The translations under genes and the position numbers were made by a program. DNA of 64,000 nucleotides from Streptomyces zagrosensis (GTDB lineage Bacteria; Actinomycetota; Actinomycetes; Streptomycetales; Streptomycetaceae): contig NZ_JACHJL010000010.1 of the NCBI RefSeq assembly GCF_014203645.1, positions 186,001 through 250,000 of the forward strand, written 5' to 3'. Of the stretch, positions 8,243-16,957 are shown in pieces. Each line of letters opens with the position of its first letter. Within the stretch, counting starts at the first letter, position 1. A model generated the notes under the pieces. That model saw nothing but the letters and a program-made list of their open reading frames with translations, was not told where the DNA came from and searched no databases.

Positions 8243-8794
8243 TTACTCGGGTGCTGGGGTCGCCCACGGCGCCCGAGCCGCCGCGCGCAGCGCACGGCGC
8301 CTGCGGCGGTCGTCGAGCCGGTCGGTGAACAGCTTGCCGTCCAGGTGATCGCACTCATGCTGGAGGCAGCGGGCGAAGAAGCCGCTGCCCTCGACGCGTA
8401 GCGGATCGCCGTCCGCGTTGACGCCCTCCACCGCGGCGTAGTCACAACGGGGCGTGCCGGCCTCGATCCCCGGCAGCGACAGACACCCCTCGGGGCCCCG
8501 GATGATCAGTCCGTCCAGGTCCACAAGACGGGGGTTGACGAGGTATCCCAACTGTCGCTGGTCCTCGTCGTCGGGGCAGTCGTAGACGAACACCCGCAGC
8601 GCAACGCCGATCTGATTGGCCGCGAGGCCGACGCCTGCTGCCGCGTACATCGTTGCGTACATGTCCTCGATGAGCCGGGCGAGGTCGAATCCGAACTCCG
8701 TCACCTCTACACACGGCTCAGCCAGCTGCGGGTCCCCCAGTAGCCGCAGCGGCCGTACCCGCCCCGAGCTGCCGGGGATCGCACCAGTTCGCAT
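8243..8794 (-). CDS. def: Peptide deformylase
   Basis: A 183-residue metalloenzyme removing the formyl group from nascent N-terminal Met. All three PDF motifs are intact: GVGLAANQ (54-61), EGCLSLPG (102-109, metal Cys104) and QHECDH (145-150, metal His146 and His150, catalytic Glu147). The frame continues upstream to 8941, but ATG 8794 is preferred: it gives the usual length and a -10-like TACCCT lies exactly 7 nt before it (plus-strand 802-807 of the 8 kb block), with no Shine-Dalgarno, suggesting a leaderless message. Not linked to fmt here; probably one of several deformylases in the genome. Confidence 0.92.
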   Translation of the reverse strand: MRTGAIPGSSGRVRPLRLLGDPQLAEPCVEVTEFGFDLARLIEDMYATMYAAAGVGLAANQIGVALRVFVYDCPDDEDQRQLGYLVNPRLVDLDGLIIRGPEGCLSLPGIEAGTPRCDYAAVEGVNADGDPLRVEGSGFFARCLQHECDHLDGKLFTDRLDDRRRRRALRAAARAPWATPAPE

Positions 8795-9005
8795 GCGCAC
8801 AAGGGTACGGTTCACCACCGGTGACCAGGCTCCAGCCTGCGGACGCTTACGCCGTGCGCAGGTGGCGGGGTTCGGGCCAGCGTCCGGATCTCGATAGGCT
8901 GAACCTCGACCGTAGCCTCCCGGCTGGCGATCCGGCACCAAGGGGGCGTTTCACCGGCAGCCCCGGGGGCGGGCACCGTGCCGGACGCAAGGAGGAACAA
9001 GGACG

Positions 9006-10244
9006 ATGGCAGGCAACACGGAGCCGCTGCCGCCGCGCGCCAAACTGGCCGTGACGGCGGGTAAGGCAGCAGCGGCGGTGTCGCGGGTCGCTGGTCGCGG
9101 CAGCGGATCGGTGATCGGGGGGAAGGTCTCCCTCAGACTCGACCCAGACCTGCTGGCCCGGCTGGCGCGGCATCTGGACGTGATCCTCGTCTCCGCGACG
9201 AACGGCAAGACGACCACCACCCGGCTGATCGCCGAGGCGCTGCGGGCCAGCGGCCCGGTCGTCTCCAATGCGCTGGGCGCCAACATGCCCGCCGGCATCA
9301 CCTCAGCCCTCGCCGGCGGTTCCGACGCCAGGTACGGCGTCATTGAGGTGGACGAGAAGTACCTGGCCGGTGTCGCCAGGGACACCACGCCGAAGGCCAT
9401 AGCGCTGCTGAACCTCTCGCGCGACCAGTTGGACCGGGCCGCCGAGACCCGGATGCTCGCCGAGAAGTGGCGCGAGGGTCTGGCCGGCACGAAGGCCACG
9501 ATCATCGCCAACGCGGATGACCCGCTCATCGTCTGGGCGGCCTCCTCAAGCCCGAACGTGGTGTGGGTTGCGGCCGGTCAGGAGTGGAAGGACGACGCCT
9601 GGTCCTGCCCGTCCTGTGGTGGCGTGCTCCAGCGCCCCGGCGACGACTGGGGCTGTGCCGACTGCGGCTTCCGCCGCCCGCACGCCACCTGGGCCTTGAA
9701 CGGTGACTACGTCCTTGACCCGCAGGGCTCGGCATGGCCCATCCACCTCCAACTCCCCGGCCGCGCCAACAAGGCGAACGCGGCCACCTCCGCCGCCGTC
9801 GCCGCTACCTTCGGGGTGCCGCCGCAGGTCGCGCTGGAGCGGATGTACGCGGTGCAGGCGATCGCCGGCCGCTACGACGTCGTCACCTTCCTCGACCGTC
9901 AACTTCGGCTGCTGCTCGCCAAGAACCCGGCTGGCTGGCTGGAAACCTTCTCGCTCATCGACCCGCCACCGACGCCGGTGATCTTGTCGGTCAACGCGCG
10001 CGGCGCGGACGGCACCGATACCTCGTGGCTGTGGGACGTGGACTACACCCGGCTCGCCGGCCATCCGATCATGGTGATCGGTGACCGGAAACTGGACCTC
10101 GCGGTGCGCCTTGAGGTCGCCGGGCTCGACTTCCGGGTCTGTGAGAACACGGACGAGGCGGTACGGATGGCCCCGCCTGGTCGGATCGAAGTCATCGCCA
10201 ACTACACCGCCTTCCAGGATCTGCGCCGCCGCGTCGGCAACTAG
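9006..10244 (+). CDS. murT: Lipid II isoglutaminyl synthase, Mur ligase-like subunit MurT
   Basis: A 412-residue cytoplasmic enzyme. With GatD it amidates the alpha-carboxyl of D-Glu in lipid II, using ATP and ammonia. The Mur-ligase central domain has the P-loop ATNGKTTTT (Lys68), the NALGANMPAGI segment and ALLNLSRDQLDR. A characteristic MurT zinc ribbon follows (Cys201, Cys204, Cys217, Cys220). The C-terminus is the DUF1727 domain (SVNARGADGTDTSWLWDVDY). ATG 9006 is preceded by AAGGAGG. A -10-like TAGGCT lies at 8895-8900, about 105 bp upstream. gatD follows 123 bp downstream, and the two act as a complex. Confidence 0.95.
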   Translation: MAGNTEPLPPRAKLAVTAGKAAAAVSRVAGRGSGSVIGGKVSLRLDPDLLARLARHLDVILVSATNGKTTTTRLIAEALRASGPVVSNALGANMPAGITSALAGGSDARYGVIEVDEKYLAGVARDTTPKAIALLNLSRDQLDRAAETRMLAEKWREGLAGTKATIIANADDPLIVWAASSSPNVVWVAAGQEWKDDAWSCPSCGGVLQRPGDDWGCADCGFRRPHATWALNGDYVLDPQGSAWPIHLQLPGRANKANAATSAAVAATFGVPPQVALERMYAVQAIAGRYDVVTFLDRQLRLLLAKNPAGWLETFSLIDPPPTPVILSVNARGADGTDTSWLWDVDYTRLAGHPIMVIGDRKLDLAVRLEVAGLDFRVCENTDEAVRMAPPGRIEVIANYTAFQDLRRRVGN

Positions 10245-10367
10245 CGCCACTCGCAGCGGATCGCTCTCCTCCCCGCGCCGCGAGCGCCGGCGCGGGGGTC
10301 GGTCCGCCGCAGCGCAGATCCGACGCCGCAACGCCACCGAACCGCTGAAGCACAAAGGATGCCGAGG

Positions 10368-11096
10368 ATGAGCCAGAACAGTCTGCGCCTGGTGTGGGTC
10401 TACCCCGACCTGCTGAGCACGTACGGAGACCAGGGCAACGCACTGGTCGTAGAGCGGCGTGCCCGTCAGCGCCACCTGAACGTGTCGCGCGTTGACGTAC
10501 GCTCCGACCAGCCGATCCCCACCTCCGGGGACATCTATCTGATCGGCGGCGGCGAAGACAGGCCGCAGCGGCTCGCGGCCGAGCGGCTGCGCCGCGACGG
10601 GGGCATCAACCGCGCGGTGTCCAACGGCGCGATCGTCTTCTCGGTGTGCGCCGGCTACCAGATCCTCGGCCACGAGTTCGTCAACGACCTCGGACAGCGC
10701 GAGCAGGGGCTCGGTCTGCTGGATGTGATCAGCACCCGTGGCGAGGGTGAGCGGTGCGTGGGCGATGTGCTCGGCGACATCGACGACCGGCTCGGGCTGC
10801 CGCCGCTGACCGGCTTCGAAAACCACCAGGGCGTCACGCACATGGGCCCCACCGCCCGGCCCTTCGCCCGCGTACGACTTGGCAAGGGCAATGGCACCGG
10901 TGACGGCACTGAAGGCGCCTGGAACGACACGGTGTTCGGCACCTACATGCACGGCCCGGTGCTCGCCCGCAATCCGCAGATCGCCGACCTGCTGCTGAAG
11001 CTGGCACTCGATGTCAACGCGCTGCCGCCAGTGGACGATCGGTGGTATGAGGCGCTGCGCAGCGAGCGTACGGCCGCGGCGACTCAGACCGCATGA
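10368..11096 (+). CDS. gatD: Lipid II isoglutaminyl synthase, glutamine amidotransferase subunit GatD
   Basis: A 242-residue class I (triad) glutaminase in the CobB/CobQ-like group, supplying ammonia to MurT. The nucleophile Cys94 is in FSVCAGYQILG, the catalytic His195 in GTYMHGPVLARN, and YLIGGGEDR is the preceding glycine-rich loop. Length is normal. ATG 10368 is preferred over the in-frame ATG at 10359 because AAAGGA ends 8 nt before it. Order murT-gatD on the same strand is the conserved arrangement. The C-terminal ten residues are variable. Confidence 0.95.
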   Translation: MSQNSLRLVWVYPDLLSTYGDQGNALVVERRARQRHLNVSRVDVRSDQPIPTSGDIYLIGGGEDRPQRLAAERLRRDGGINRAVSNGAIVFSVCAGYQILGHEFVNDLGQREQGLGLLDVISTRGEGERCVGDVLGDIDDRLGLPPLTGFENHQGVTHMGPTARPFARVRLGKGNGTGDGTEGAWNDTVFGTYMHGPVLARNPQIADLLLKLALDVNALPPVDDRWYEALRSERTAAATQTA

Positions 11097-11146
11097 CGGA
11101 CACTCGCCCCTGAAGACCGCCGCGCGCTTGTAGGCTGGCCGCGATC

Positions 11147-11181
11147 CAACCGGACGACGGGGTCCGGTCGTCGTCCGGTTG
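11147..11181 (+). promoter_or_regulatory. Perfect 12-bp hairpin just upstream of pfkA (terminator or mRNA leader)
   Basis: CAACCGGACGAC at 11147-11158 pairs with GTCGTCCGGTTG at 11170-11181. The hairpin ends 22 nt before the pfkA start. A -10-like TAGGCT at 11131-11136 would place transcription start near 11143, so the hairpin would be the very 5' end of the pfkA mRNA. It could instead terminate gatD transcription. Confidence 0.6.
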
Positions 11182-11203
11182 AGTTGCAGAGGTATCACGG
11201 ACC

Positions 11204-12229
11204 ATGCGTATTGGTGTGCTCACTTCCGGCGGTGACTGCCCCGGTCTCAACGCCGTCATCAGGTCGATCGTCCATCGGGCGGTTGCCGACCACGGCGATG
11301 AGGTCGTGGGGTTCCACGACGGCTGGCGGGGCCTTCTCGAAGCTGACTACCGCAAACTCGACCTCGACGCGGTCGGCGGCATCCTCGCCCTCGGCGGCAC
11401 CATCCTTGGCTCCTCGCGCGTACGGCCCGAGCACTTGCGGGACGGGGTCGAACGGGCCCGCGGCCACGTCGCCGACCTTGGGCTCGACGCGATCATTCCG
11501 ATCGGCGGCGAGGGCACCCTCAAGGCGGCCCGCCTGCTGTCGGACGCGGGACTGCCCATCGTCGGCGTACCCAAGACCATCGACAACGACATCGCCTCGA
11601 CCGATGTGACGTTCGGCTTCGACACGGCGGTCGGGGTCGCCACCGAGGCCCTGGACCGGCTCAAGACGACCGCCGAGTCACACCAGCGGGTGCTCATCGT
11701 CGAGGTCATGGGGCGGCACACCGGCTGGATCGCGCTGCATTCGGGAATGGCCGCCGGTGCGCACGCCATCGTCGTGCCAGAGCGCCCGTTCGACATCGGT
11801 GAACTGGCCGAGTTGGTGGGCCGACGCTTCCAGGCCGGTAAGAGGTTCGCGATCGTCGTGGTCGCTGAGGGCGCCAAGCCGCGCGAGGGCTCCATGGAGT
11901 TCGACATCGGCGGCAAGGACGTCTACGGCCATGAGCGATTCGCCGGGGTGGCCAGGCAGCTTTCCCTGGAACTGGAGGAGCGGCTGGGCAAGGAGGCGCG
12001 CCCGGTGATTCTCGGCCATGTGCAGCGCGGCGGCACGCCTACCGCGTACGACCGCGTGCTTGCCACCCGGTTCGGCTGGCACGCGGTGGAGGCGGCGCAC
12101 CGGGGCGACTTCGGCATGATGACGGCGCTGCGCGGCACCCAGATCGTCCTGACCTCGCTGGCCGAGGCCGTGGAGCATCTCAAGACGGTGCCCATGGAGC
12201 GGTACGCGGAGGCGGAGTGCGTGCTGTGA
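11204..12229 (+). CDS. pfkA: 6-phosphofructokinase, ATP-dependent type
   Basis: A 341-residue glycolytic enzyme phosphorylating fructose 6-phosphate. Motifs: TSGGDCPGLNAVIR (nucleotide loop), IPIGGEGTLKAA, PKTIDNDI with the catalytic Asp, the MGRHTGWIA substrate loop and GHVQRGGTPTAYDR. The Gly in GGEGT is the residue expected for ATP rather than pyrophosphate use, while Lys in PKTIDND is typical of the actinobacterial group III enzymes that lack classical allostery. Start ATG 11204 with AGAGGT upstream. Monocistronic, between a leader hairpin and a terminator at 12396-12427. Streptomyces usually carry three pfkA copies; which one this is cannot be proven here. Confidence 0.95.
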   Translation: MRIGVLTSGGDCPGLNAVIRSIVHRAVADHGDEVVGFHDGWRGLLEADYRKLDLDAVGGILALGGTILGSSRVRPEHLRDGVERARGHVADLGLDAIIPIGGEGTLKAARLLSDAGLPIVGVPKTIDNDIASTDVTFGFDTAVGVATEALDRLKTTAESHQRVLIVEVMGRHTGWIALHSGMAAGAHAIVVPERPFDIGELAELVGRRFQAGKRFAIVVVAEGAKPREGSMEFDIGGKDVYGHERFAGVARQLSLELEERLGKEARPVILGHVQRGGTPTAYDRVLATRFGWHAVEAAHRGDFGMMTALRGTQIVLTSLAEAVEHLKTVPMERYAEAECVL

Positions 12230-12395
12230 GCTGAGCTTCGCTCGCGCCCTCTGGCGCTCGTCTCGCTCGTCTGTACCCTCACGTCCTCCTGTCCCTCCCG
12301 TCCCCTCCGTCCCCTCCGTCCTTCCATCCTCCCGCTTCCTTTCGGCCGCCTCGGGGCGGCCCTCGCGCCCGGTTGCTCCGCCGTCCGCGCGCCGA

Positions 12396-12427
12396 CCGCC
12401 CCCGGCCCACGACGCGGCCGGGGGCGG
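12396..12427. terminator. Terminator hairpin downstream of pfkA
   Basis: A perfect 12-bp stem (CCGCCCCCGGCC with GGCCGGGGGCGG) and an 8-nt loop, immediately upstream of a TAGTCT -10-like box at 12431-12436 for the next gene. The rest of the 243-bp gap is a pyrimidine-rich TCCGTCCCC-type repeat. Confidence 0.75.
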
Positions 12428-12472
12428 CTCTAGTCTGGTGTGAGCGTTTGCGGCCAAATGAGGAGAGAGCGG

Positions 12473-13435
12473 ATGGATCACGGCGGGCACGGCATGGACA
12501 TGAATTTGCCGCCGTTCACCCTGGCTCGCGGGTTGGAGTACAGCAGCGAGCCGTTCTTTCTGATCGGCTGCGTGCTGGGCCTGGTCCTTTACGGGTGGGG
12601 CGTATGGCGACTACAGCGGCGCGGCGACAGTTGGTCGATCATGCGCACCGCCGCCTTCACCATCGGCGTGCTCAGCGTCGCGCTGGTGATGTGCACCAAG
12701 CTCAATGACTACGGCATGGTCATGTTCAGCGTGCACATGGTGCAGCACATGGTGATCAGCATGCTGTCGCCCATTTTGCTGCTGCTCGGCGCGCCGGTGA
12801 CGCTAGCTCTACGAGCGCTGCCTGCCGGGCGGGGGCGCGCTGGGCGGGGCGGCCCGGGACCGCGCGAACTGCTCGTGTCCCTGCTGCACAGCCGCTACAT
12901 GCAGATCATCACGCATCCGGCCTTCACGATCCCGCTGTTCATCGCGAGCCTGTACGGGCTGTATTTCTCGCCGATCTTCGATTTCCTCATGGAGAGCACG
13001 ACGGGCCATATCGCGATGATGGTGCACTTCCTCGCGGTCGGCCTGATCTTCTTCTGGCCGATCATGGGCGTGGACCCCGGCCCGCACCGGCCTGGCTACG
13101 TCATGCGGATGCTGGAGCTGTTTGCCGGGATGCCGTTCCATGCCTTCTTCGGCATCGCACTGATGATGGCGTCCGAGCCGATGGTGGGCACCTACAAGAA
13201 CCCTCCTAGCTCACTGAACATCGACGCGCTCTCGGACCAGAACGCGGCGGGCGGCATCGCCTGGGCCTTCAGCGAGATTCCCTCTGTTCTGGTGCTCATC
13301 GCGCTGATCTTCCAGTGGTACAAGACCGAGCAGCGCACCGCTCGCCGGGCAGACCGGGTCGCCGACCGGGACGGCGACAAGGAGCTGAACGCCTACAACG
13401 ACTACCTGGCGTCGTTGCAGACCCGGAGCCGATAG
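12473..13435 (+). CDS. Cytochrome c oxidase assembly protein, CtaG (caa3_CtaG) family
   Basis: A 320-residue integral membrane protein with about seven hydrophobic segments between residues 25 and 290. The CtaG-type core is seen in MFSVHMVQHMVISMLSPILL (conserved HMxQHM), the short HPAFTIPLF segment and MVHFLAVGLIFFWPIMGVDP. The His-rich N-terminus (MDHGGHGMDM) may bind copper. In this family the protein helps insert copper or assemble subunits of aa3/caa3 oxidase; direct evidence in actinomycetes is limited. ATG 12473 has AGGAGAG at 12461-12467. A small membrane protein gene follows. Confidence 0.88.
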   Translation: MDHGGHGMDMNLPPFTLARGLEYSSEPFFLIGCVLGLVLYGWGVWRLQRRGDSWSIMRTAAFTIGVLSVALVMCTKLNDYGMVMFSVHMVQHMVISMLSPILLLLGAPVTLALRALPAGRGRAGRGGPGPRELLVSLLHSRYMQIITHPAFTIPLFIASLYGLYFSPIFDFLMESTTGHIAMMVHFLAVGLIFFWPIMGVDPGPHRPGYVMRMLELFAGMPFHAFFGIALMMASEPMVGTYKNPPSSLNIDALSDQNAAGGIAWAFSEIPSVLVLIALIFQWYKTEQRTARRADRVADRDGDKELNAYNDYLASLQTRSR

Positions 13436-13534
13436 CCGGACCGAGCGCTAGCGGCAACGCCCCTGCCCGAGAGACGATGGCCTCCTGGCCGTGGTCGGGG
13501 CGTGCGCCTCGGCCGCCATGAGGAGGTTGCGGGG

Positions 13535-13693
13535 ATGCCCGGATCTGCGAAGGCGATGGCGATATTCACGGTGGGCGGCCTGGTCATGGTGACCGCCTAC
13601 ACCGTGGCGCTGGGAAGCAATGGCTGGCTGTGGTTCGGCTGGGTCGTGCTCGGTCTGCTGACCGTGGGTGTGGTGGCCGCACGGGGCACCTGA
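13535..13693 (+). CDS. Small membrane protein of unknown function
   Basis: A 52-residue protein with two hydrophobic segments (about 5-25 and 29-47) and a short basic C-terminus. ATG 13535 is well supported by AGGAGG at 13521-13526. It lies about 100 bp after the ctaG-like gene on the same strand, so may be cotranscribed with it. I do not recognise a family. A weak 7-bp hairpin overlaps its stop codon (13693-13716) and may terminate transcription. Confidence 0.65.
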   Translation: MPGSAKAMAIFTVGGLVMVTAYTVALGSNGWLWFGWVVLGLLTVGVVAARGT

Positions 13694-13809
13694 AGGCAGG
13701 CCGCGATGGCTGCCTTAACTCGGAGATCACCTCTTTGGCGGCCACCCGAGCCCCGAACCGGTCTTTGAGGCGCCACCGCTCACCACAGAGCGCCGCGGCT
13801 TTCGCGAAC

Positions 13810-14793
13810 TCAGGGCGCCGTTGCCCAGGGCGCCGCGTACCGGTTCGCCATGGCCGCCACAGCCTCCGCGACGGCCAGCCGCAACGCGACGGGTGCCAGC
13901 ACCTCCGCCTCGGCGCCCAGCCTGAGCAGATCGCTCACCGCGACGGCCTGGGCCTCCACCGGCAGCTGCACCGACACCCAGCCTTCATCGTCCGGCGGTC
14001 CGGCGCTGTCCACGGCCCCCACGCCCGCCGCACCGAACTGCATGGGCAGCAGTTTCAGCGCCTGGGGAGAGACCCGCAGCCACGCCGTTCCCTGGTAGCG
14101 CGCGGCCTCCAGACTCCGCGAGGACTCCGCCCAGGAGGCGGCCAGATCGAATCCGGTCGGTCGTTGGAAGGTGTCGTCCGCCAGGTCCACGGCCAGTAAC
14201 CGCGCTATGCGATAGGTGCGTACGGCCTCGTCCACCAACGCCACCAGGTACCAAATGCCGCCCTTGAGGACGATGCCGAGCGGGCGTAGCTCCCGGTGTA
14301 CCTCGCCGCGCCATCGCCGGTAGTGCGCGCGCAGCACCCGCTGTTCCCATACCGCCTGCGCGACCAGCGCCAGATGAGGAACCGGGTCTGCGTCCCTGAA
14401 CCATGCCGGCGCGTCCAGGTGGAAGCGGTCTTGAACGTGCTGGGTCCGCTCCGCCAGTGCGGCCGGGAGCGCGGCCCGCAGCTTGAGCTGAGCGGTTGCC
14501 AGGACCGCGCCGAGGCCAAGATCGTGCGCCGGCCCTGGTGCTCCGGCGAGAAAGAGCGAGCTGGCCTCGGCGTCGGTGAGCCCGGTCAGCCGCGTGCGGT
14601 AACCGTCGAGGAGGCGGTAGCCACCGGCCGGCCCGCGGTCGGCGCAGACCGGGATTCCCGAGGCACTGAGCGCCTCGATGTCCCGGTACACCGTGCGAAT
14701 CGACACCTCCAGCTCCGCGGCGAGCTCGGGAGCGGTCAGCCGCCCACGGTTTTGGAGGAGTAGCAGCAGAGAAAGAAGCCGGTCGGCACGCAT
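13810..14793 (-). CDS. WYL domain HTH transcriptional regulator (YafY/PafC-like)
   Basis: A 327-residue one-component regulator. The N-terminal winged helix is HTH_11 type (RADRLLSLLLLLQNRGRLTA, then SIRTVYRDIEALSASGIPV). The WYL domain spans about 130-215, with the core YRRWRGEVHRELRPLGIVLKG and GIWYLVALVDEAVRTYRIAR. A WCX-like C-terminal domain follows. ATG 14793 gives the normal start of this family; no good Shine-Dalgarno precedes it. It is divergent from a DUF3224 gene with a perfect 13-bp inverted repeat between them. A ligand (possibly nucleic acid or nucleotide for WYL) is unknown. Confidence 0.92.
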   Translation of the reverse strand: MRADRLLSLLLLLQNRGRLTAPELAAELEVSIRTVYRDIEALSASGIPVCADRGPAGGYRLLDGYRTRLTGLTDAEASSLFLAGAPGPAHDLGLGAVLATAQLKLRAALPAALAERTQHVQDRFHLDAPAWFRDADPVPHLALVAQAVWEQRVLRAHYRRWRGEVHRELRPLGIVLKGGIWYLVALVDEAVRTYRIARLLAVDLADDTFQRPTGFDLAASWAESSRSLEAARYQGTAWLRVSPQALKLLPMQFGAAGVGAVDSAGPPDDEGWVSVQLPVEAQAVAVSDLLRLGAEAEVLAPVALRLAVAEAVAAMANRYAAPWATAP

Positions 14794-14807
14794 GGGGGCA
14801 TTCTCCC

Positions 14808-14838
14808 GCCGTACCTGACAGAAGGTGTCAGGTACGGC
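14808..14838. promoter_or_regulatory. Perfect inverted repeat operator (13-bp arms, 5-nt spacer) between the WYL regulator and DUF3224 genes
   Basis: The arms 14808-14820 and 14826-14838 are exact reverse complements, with inner half sites CTGACA and TGTCAG. The site begins 15 bp upstream of the regulator start and 58 bp before the DUF3224 gene, where it can control both promoters. WYL-type regulators commonly autoregulate and control a divergent neighbour; the pairing here is inferred. Confidence 0.75.
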
Positions 14839-14895
14839 CGACAGACTCATCACACGCCGCGGGACGTGCCCGAGCGGTCGATCGGAAGGACCTCC

Positions 14896-15303
14896 ATGCC
14901 TACGCACACCACCGGCCACTTCACCTACGCCAACTGGGAGGAGCGCGCCATCACGGCGGAGGAGGCGAGCCCGAAGCTTGCCCACGCCTGTGTCACCAAC
15001 ACCTTCGTGGGCGGCATCGAGGCCGCCGACACCACCTGCGAATACACCATCGTCTACGCCACCGACGAGACCGGCACCTACACGGGCATGGAGGTGTTGG
15101 CTGGCCGGCTCGACGGGCGCAAGGGCACCTTCGTTGTCGAGGAGCGCGGCGGGTTCGACGCCGAAGGGACCGTGCGCTGCACCTTCGAGGTGGTGCCGGG
15201 AACCGGCACCGAAGAGCTGACCGGGCTACGCGGCACCGGAAGCTTCACCGTCAAGCGAGGTGAGCCCGCCATCGCCTACACCTTCGACTACACCCTGGGG
15301 TGA
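14896..15303 (+). CDS. DUF3224 domain protein
   Basis: A 135-residue small soluble beta-rich protein covering the whole DUF3224 family: GHFTYANWEERAI at the start, the central YTIVYATDETGTYTGMEVLAGRLDGRKGTF split by a short turn, and the terminal LRGTGSF...YTFDYTLG strand. The fold resembles allene-oxide-cyclase-like beta barrels; no biochemical function is established. ATG 14896 with GGAAGGA at 14884-14890. It is the probable target of the divergent WYL regulator. Confidence 0.88.
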   Translation: MPTHTTGHFTYANWEERAITAEEASPKLAHACVTNTFVGGIEAADTTCEYTIVYATDETGTYTGMEVLAGRLDGRKGTFVVEERGGFDAEGTVRCTFEVVPGTGTEELTGLRGTGSFTVKRGEPAIAYTFDYTLG

Positions 15304-15492
15304 GCCCGCCGCGGGCCACGGCGGCCTTCCTGCTGCGGTTTCGCGCCCGGGCCCGGCGGGCAGTCTTCGGGGCAGTTGTCGGCGCCTGCCCCAGTTCGCG
15401 CCCCGTGCCACCCGCCCCACCCCCGGCACCATTGTGCTGACGGCGAATCCGCGGATGGCGAACGGCCCTGTTCAGCCGCGGCGGCTGCCCCG

Positions 15493-15498
15493 TAGCGT
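15493..15498 (+). promoter_or_regulatory. -10 box TAGCGT of a probably leaderless gene
   Basis: TAGCGT ends 7 nt before ATG 15506 and no Shine-Dalgarno is present. A weak -35-like TTCAGC lies 16 bp upstream at 15471-15476. Transcription would start at or near the start codon. Confidence 0.55.
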
Positions 15499-15505
15499 CC
15501 CGGCC

Positions 15506-16639
15506 ATGATCACAGGAACGGCGGGACCAGAGAAGACAGCGGAGGTGGCGGCAGCCGCGGAAGGGCAGGCGCCGGGGCGAAATCGCGGAACGGCGCTCGT
15601 CCTTGGGGCGAACGGGCAGATCGGCCGGGCGGCAGTGCGCGCACTGGCCGCCGATGGCTGGCAGGTCCGGGCGGCCTCGCTCAGCGGCAACAGGGCTGAG
15701 GACTGGCCAACTGGAGCGGGTGAGGTGACGGCACTCGCTGTGGACCGGAACGACGATGCGGCGCTGGCCGCGGCGCTCGGCGACGGCTGCGATGTGTTGC
15801 TGGACTGTGTCGCCTACGGCGCGGCACACGCCGCCCAGTTGGCGTCGTTCGCGGACCGGATCGGTTCCGCCGTCGTCATTTCCACCGGCTCGGTGTACAA
15901 GGACGCCCAGGGGCGCACCTTCGATACCCAAGGCGAGCCGGACGGCTTCCCCAAGCTGCCGGTCCCCGTGCCCGAAACGCACCATACGCTGGCACCTGGC
16001 GACCAGAGCTACAGCGCCCGCAAGGTGGCTCTGGAGCAGGCGCTGCTCGCAGTCGCAGACCGGTTGCCGACGACGTTGCTGCGCGCCGGCGCCATCCACG
16101 GCCTGCACTGTCGTTCGCCGCGGGAGCTGTACTTCGTGGGGCGCGCTCTCGACGGGCGGCCGGTGCGGGTCCTCGCCCACCGAGGTGAGAGCCGCTTCCA
16201 CCCGGTGCACGTCAACAACATCGCCGAGTTGGTGCGCCTCGCGGCCCGCAGGCCGGGCGCCCGGGTGCTCAATGCGGGCGATCCGCAGACGCCGACCGTC
16301 GCGGAGATCGCCACCGCCGTGGACGCGGTGCTGGGTGTGGAGAGCGAACTGGTCCTGGCGGACGGGGTGCCCGCTGCGGACGGCGTCGGGATGACGCCGT
16401 GGAGCGGGTCCCGGCCCGTGGTGTACGACATGTCGGCGGCCGAGCGGGAGTTGGGGTACCGCCCGGTGGCCACCTATGCGGAGACGCTGCCCGCCACGGT
16501 CGGCTGGATCGCCCGCCAACTGGAGGGCAGCGACTGGCGAACGGCGTTCCCCACGATGGTCAAAAGCTACGGCGAGGGCCTCTTCGACTATGCGGCCGAG
16601 GACGCGTGGCTCGCGGCGGGCCGACCCGTGGCCCCGTAG
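15506..16639 (+). CDS. NAD-dependent epimerase/dehydratase family protein (extended SDR)
   Basis: A 377-residue oxidoreductase with a Rossmann fold. After a variable 33-residue N-terminus comes LVLGANGQIGRAAVRAL, the GxxGxxG nucleotide loop. The active-site Ser is in VVISTGSVYKD and the YxxxK pair in YSARKVALEQALL. The C-terminal half has the extended-SDR FHPVHVNNIAELV and a later RPVATYAETLPATV segment. Cofactor preference and substrate are not evident; neighbours do not suggest a sugar pathway. ATG 15506 fits a leaderless transcript with TAGCGT 7 nt upstream, and upstream in-frame starts lack a ribosome site. Confidence 0.85.
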   Translation: MITGTAGPEKTAEVAAAAEGQAPGRNRGTALVLGANGQIGRAAVRALAADGWQVRAASLSGNRAEDWPTGAGEVTALAVDRNDDAALAAALGDGCDVLLDCVAYGAAHAAQLASFADRIGSAVVISTGSVYKDAQGRTFDTQGEPDGFPKLPVPVPETHHTLAPGDQSYSARKVALEQALLAVADRLPTTLLRAGAIHGLHCRSPRELYFVGRALDGRPVRVLAHRGESRFHPVHVNNIAELVRLAARRPGARVLNAGDPQTPTVAEIATAVDAVLGVESELVLADGVPAADGVGMTPWSGSRPVVYDMSAAERELGYRPVATYAETLPATVGWIARQLEGSDWRTAFPTMVKSYGEGLFDYAAEDAWLAAGRPVAP

Positions 16640-16833
16640 GGCGGCATTTCGCGCATCGGCAGCGGCGCATCGTTTCGCCGGCCGCCTCGCACGTGTGGTG
16701 TGCACCATGCTGCAACGCCGCCAAGCCCCCTCGGCGCGGATCACCTTCGCGCCGGCGGTTGCGTGAGCCGGTTGCGTACGGCAGTTGCGTGCAGCAGCCG
16801 GGGTCCGGGGCAGGTTCAGGGAAAGTGACGGCA

Positions 16834-16870
16834 CACTGAGGGGCGACCGGTATCCGGTCGCCCCTCAGTG
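16834..16870. terminator. Strong bidirectional terminator hairpin
   Basis: A perfect 17-bp stem (16834-16850 with 16854-16870) and a 3-nt TAT loop, between the convergent epimerase and secreted peptidase genes. It is the main element of the 367-bp gap 16640-17006. Confidence 0.88.
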
Positions 16871-16957
16871 TTCGTCGTGCCGTCCCGGCCGCAAGGGAGC
16901 CTGGCGGGCCCGGTGTTGCAGGCCCGTCAGGCCCGCCGCGCAGGCCTGCCGCTCAGG

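Noticed and set aside
9546..11198. A 550-codon open frame on the minus strand
   Set aside because: It is antisense to murT, gatD and the pfkA leader, all of which have clear motifs.
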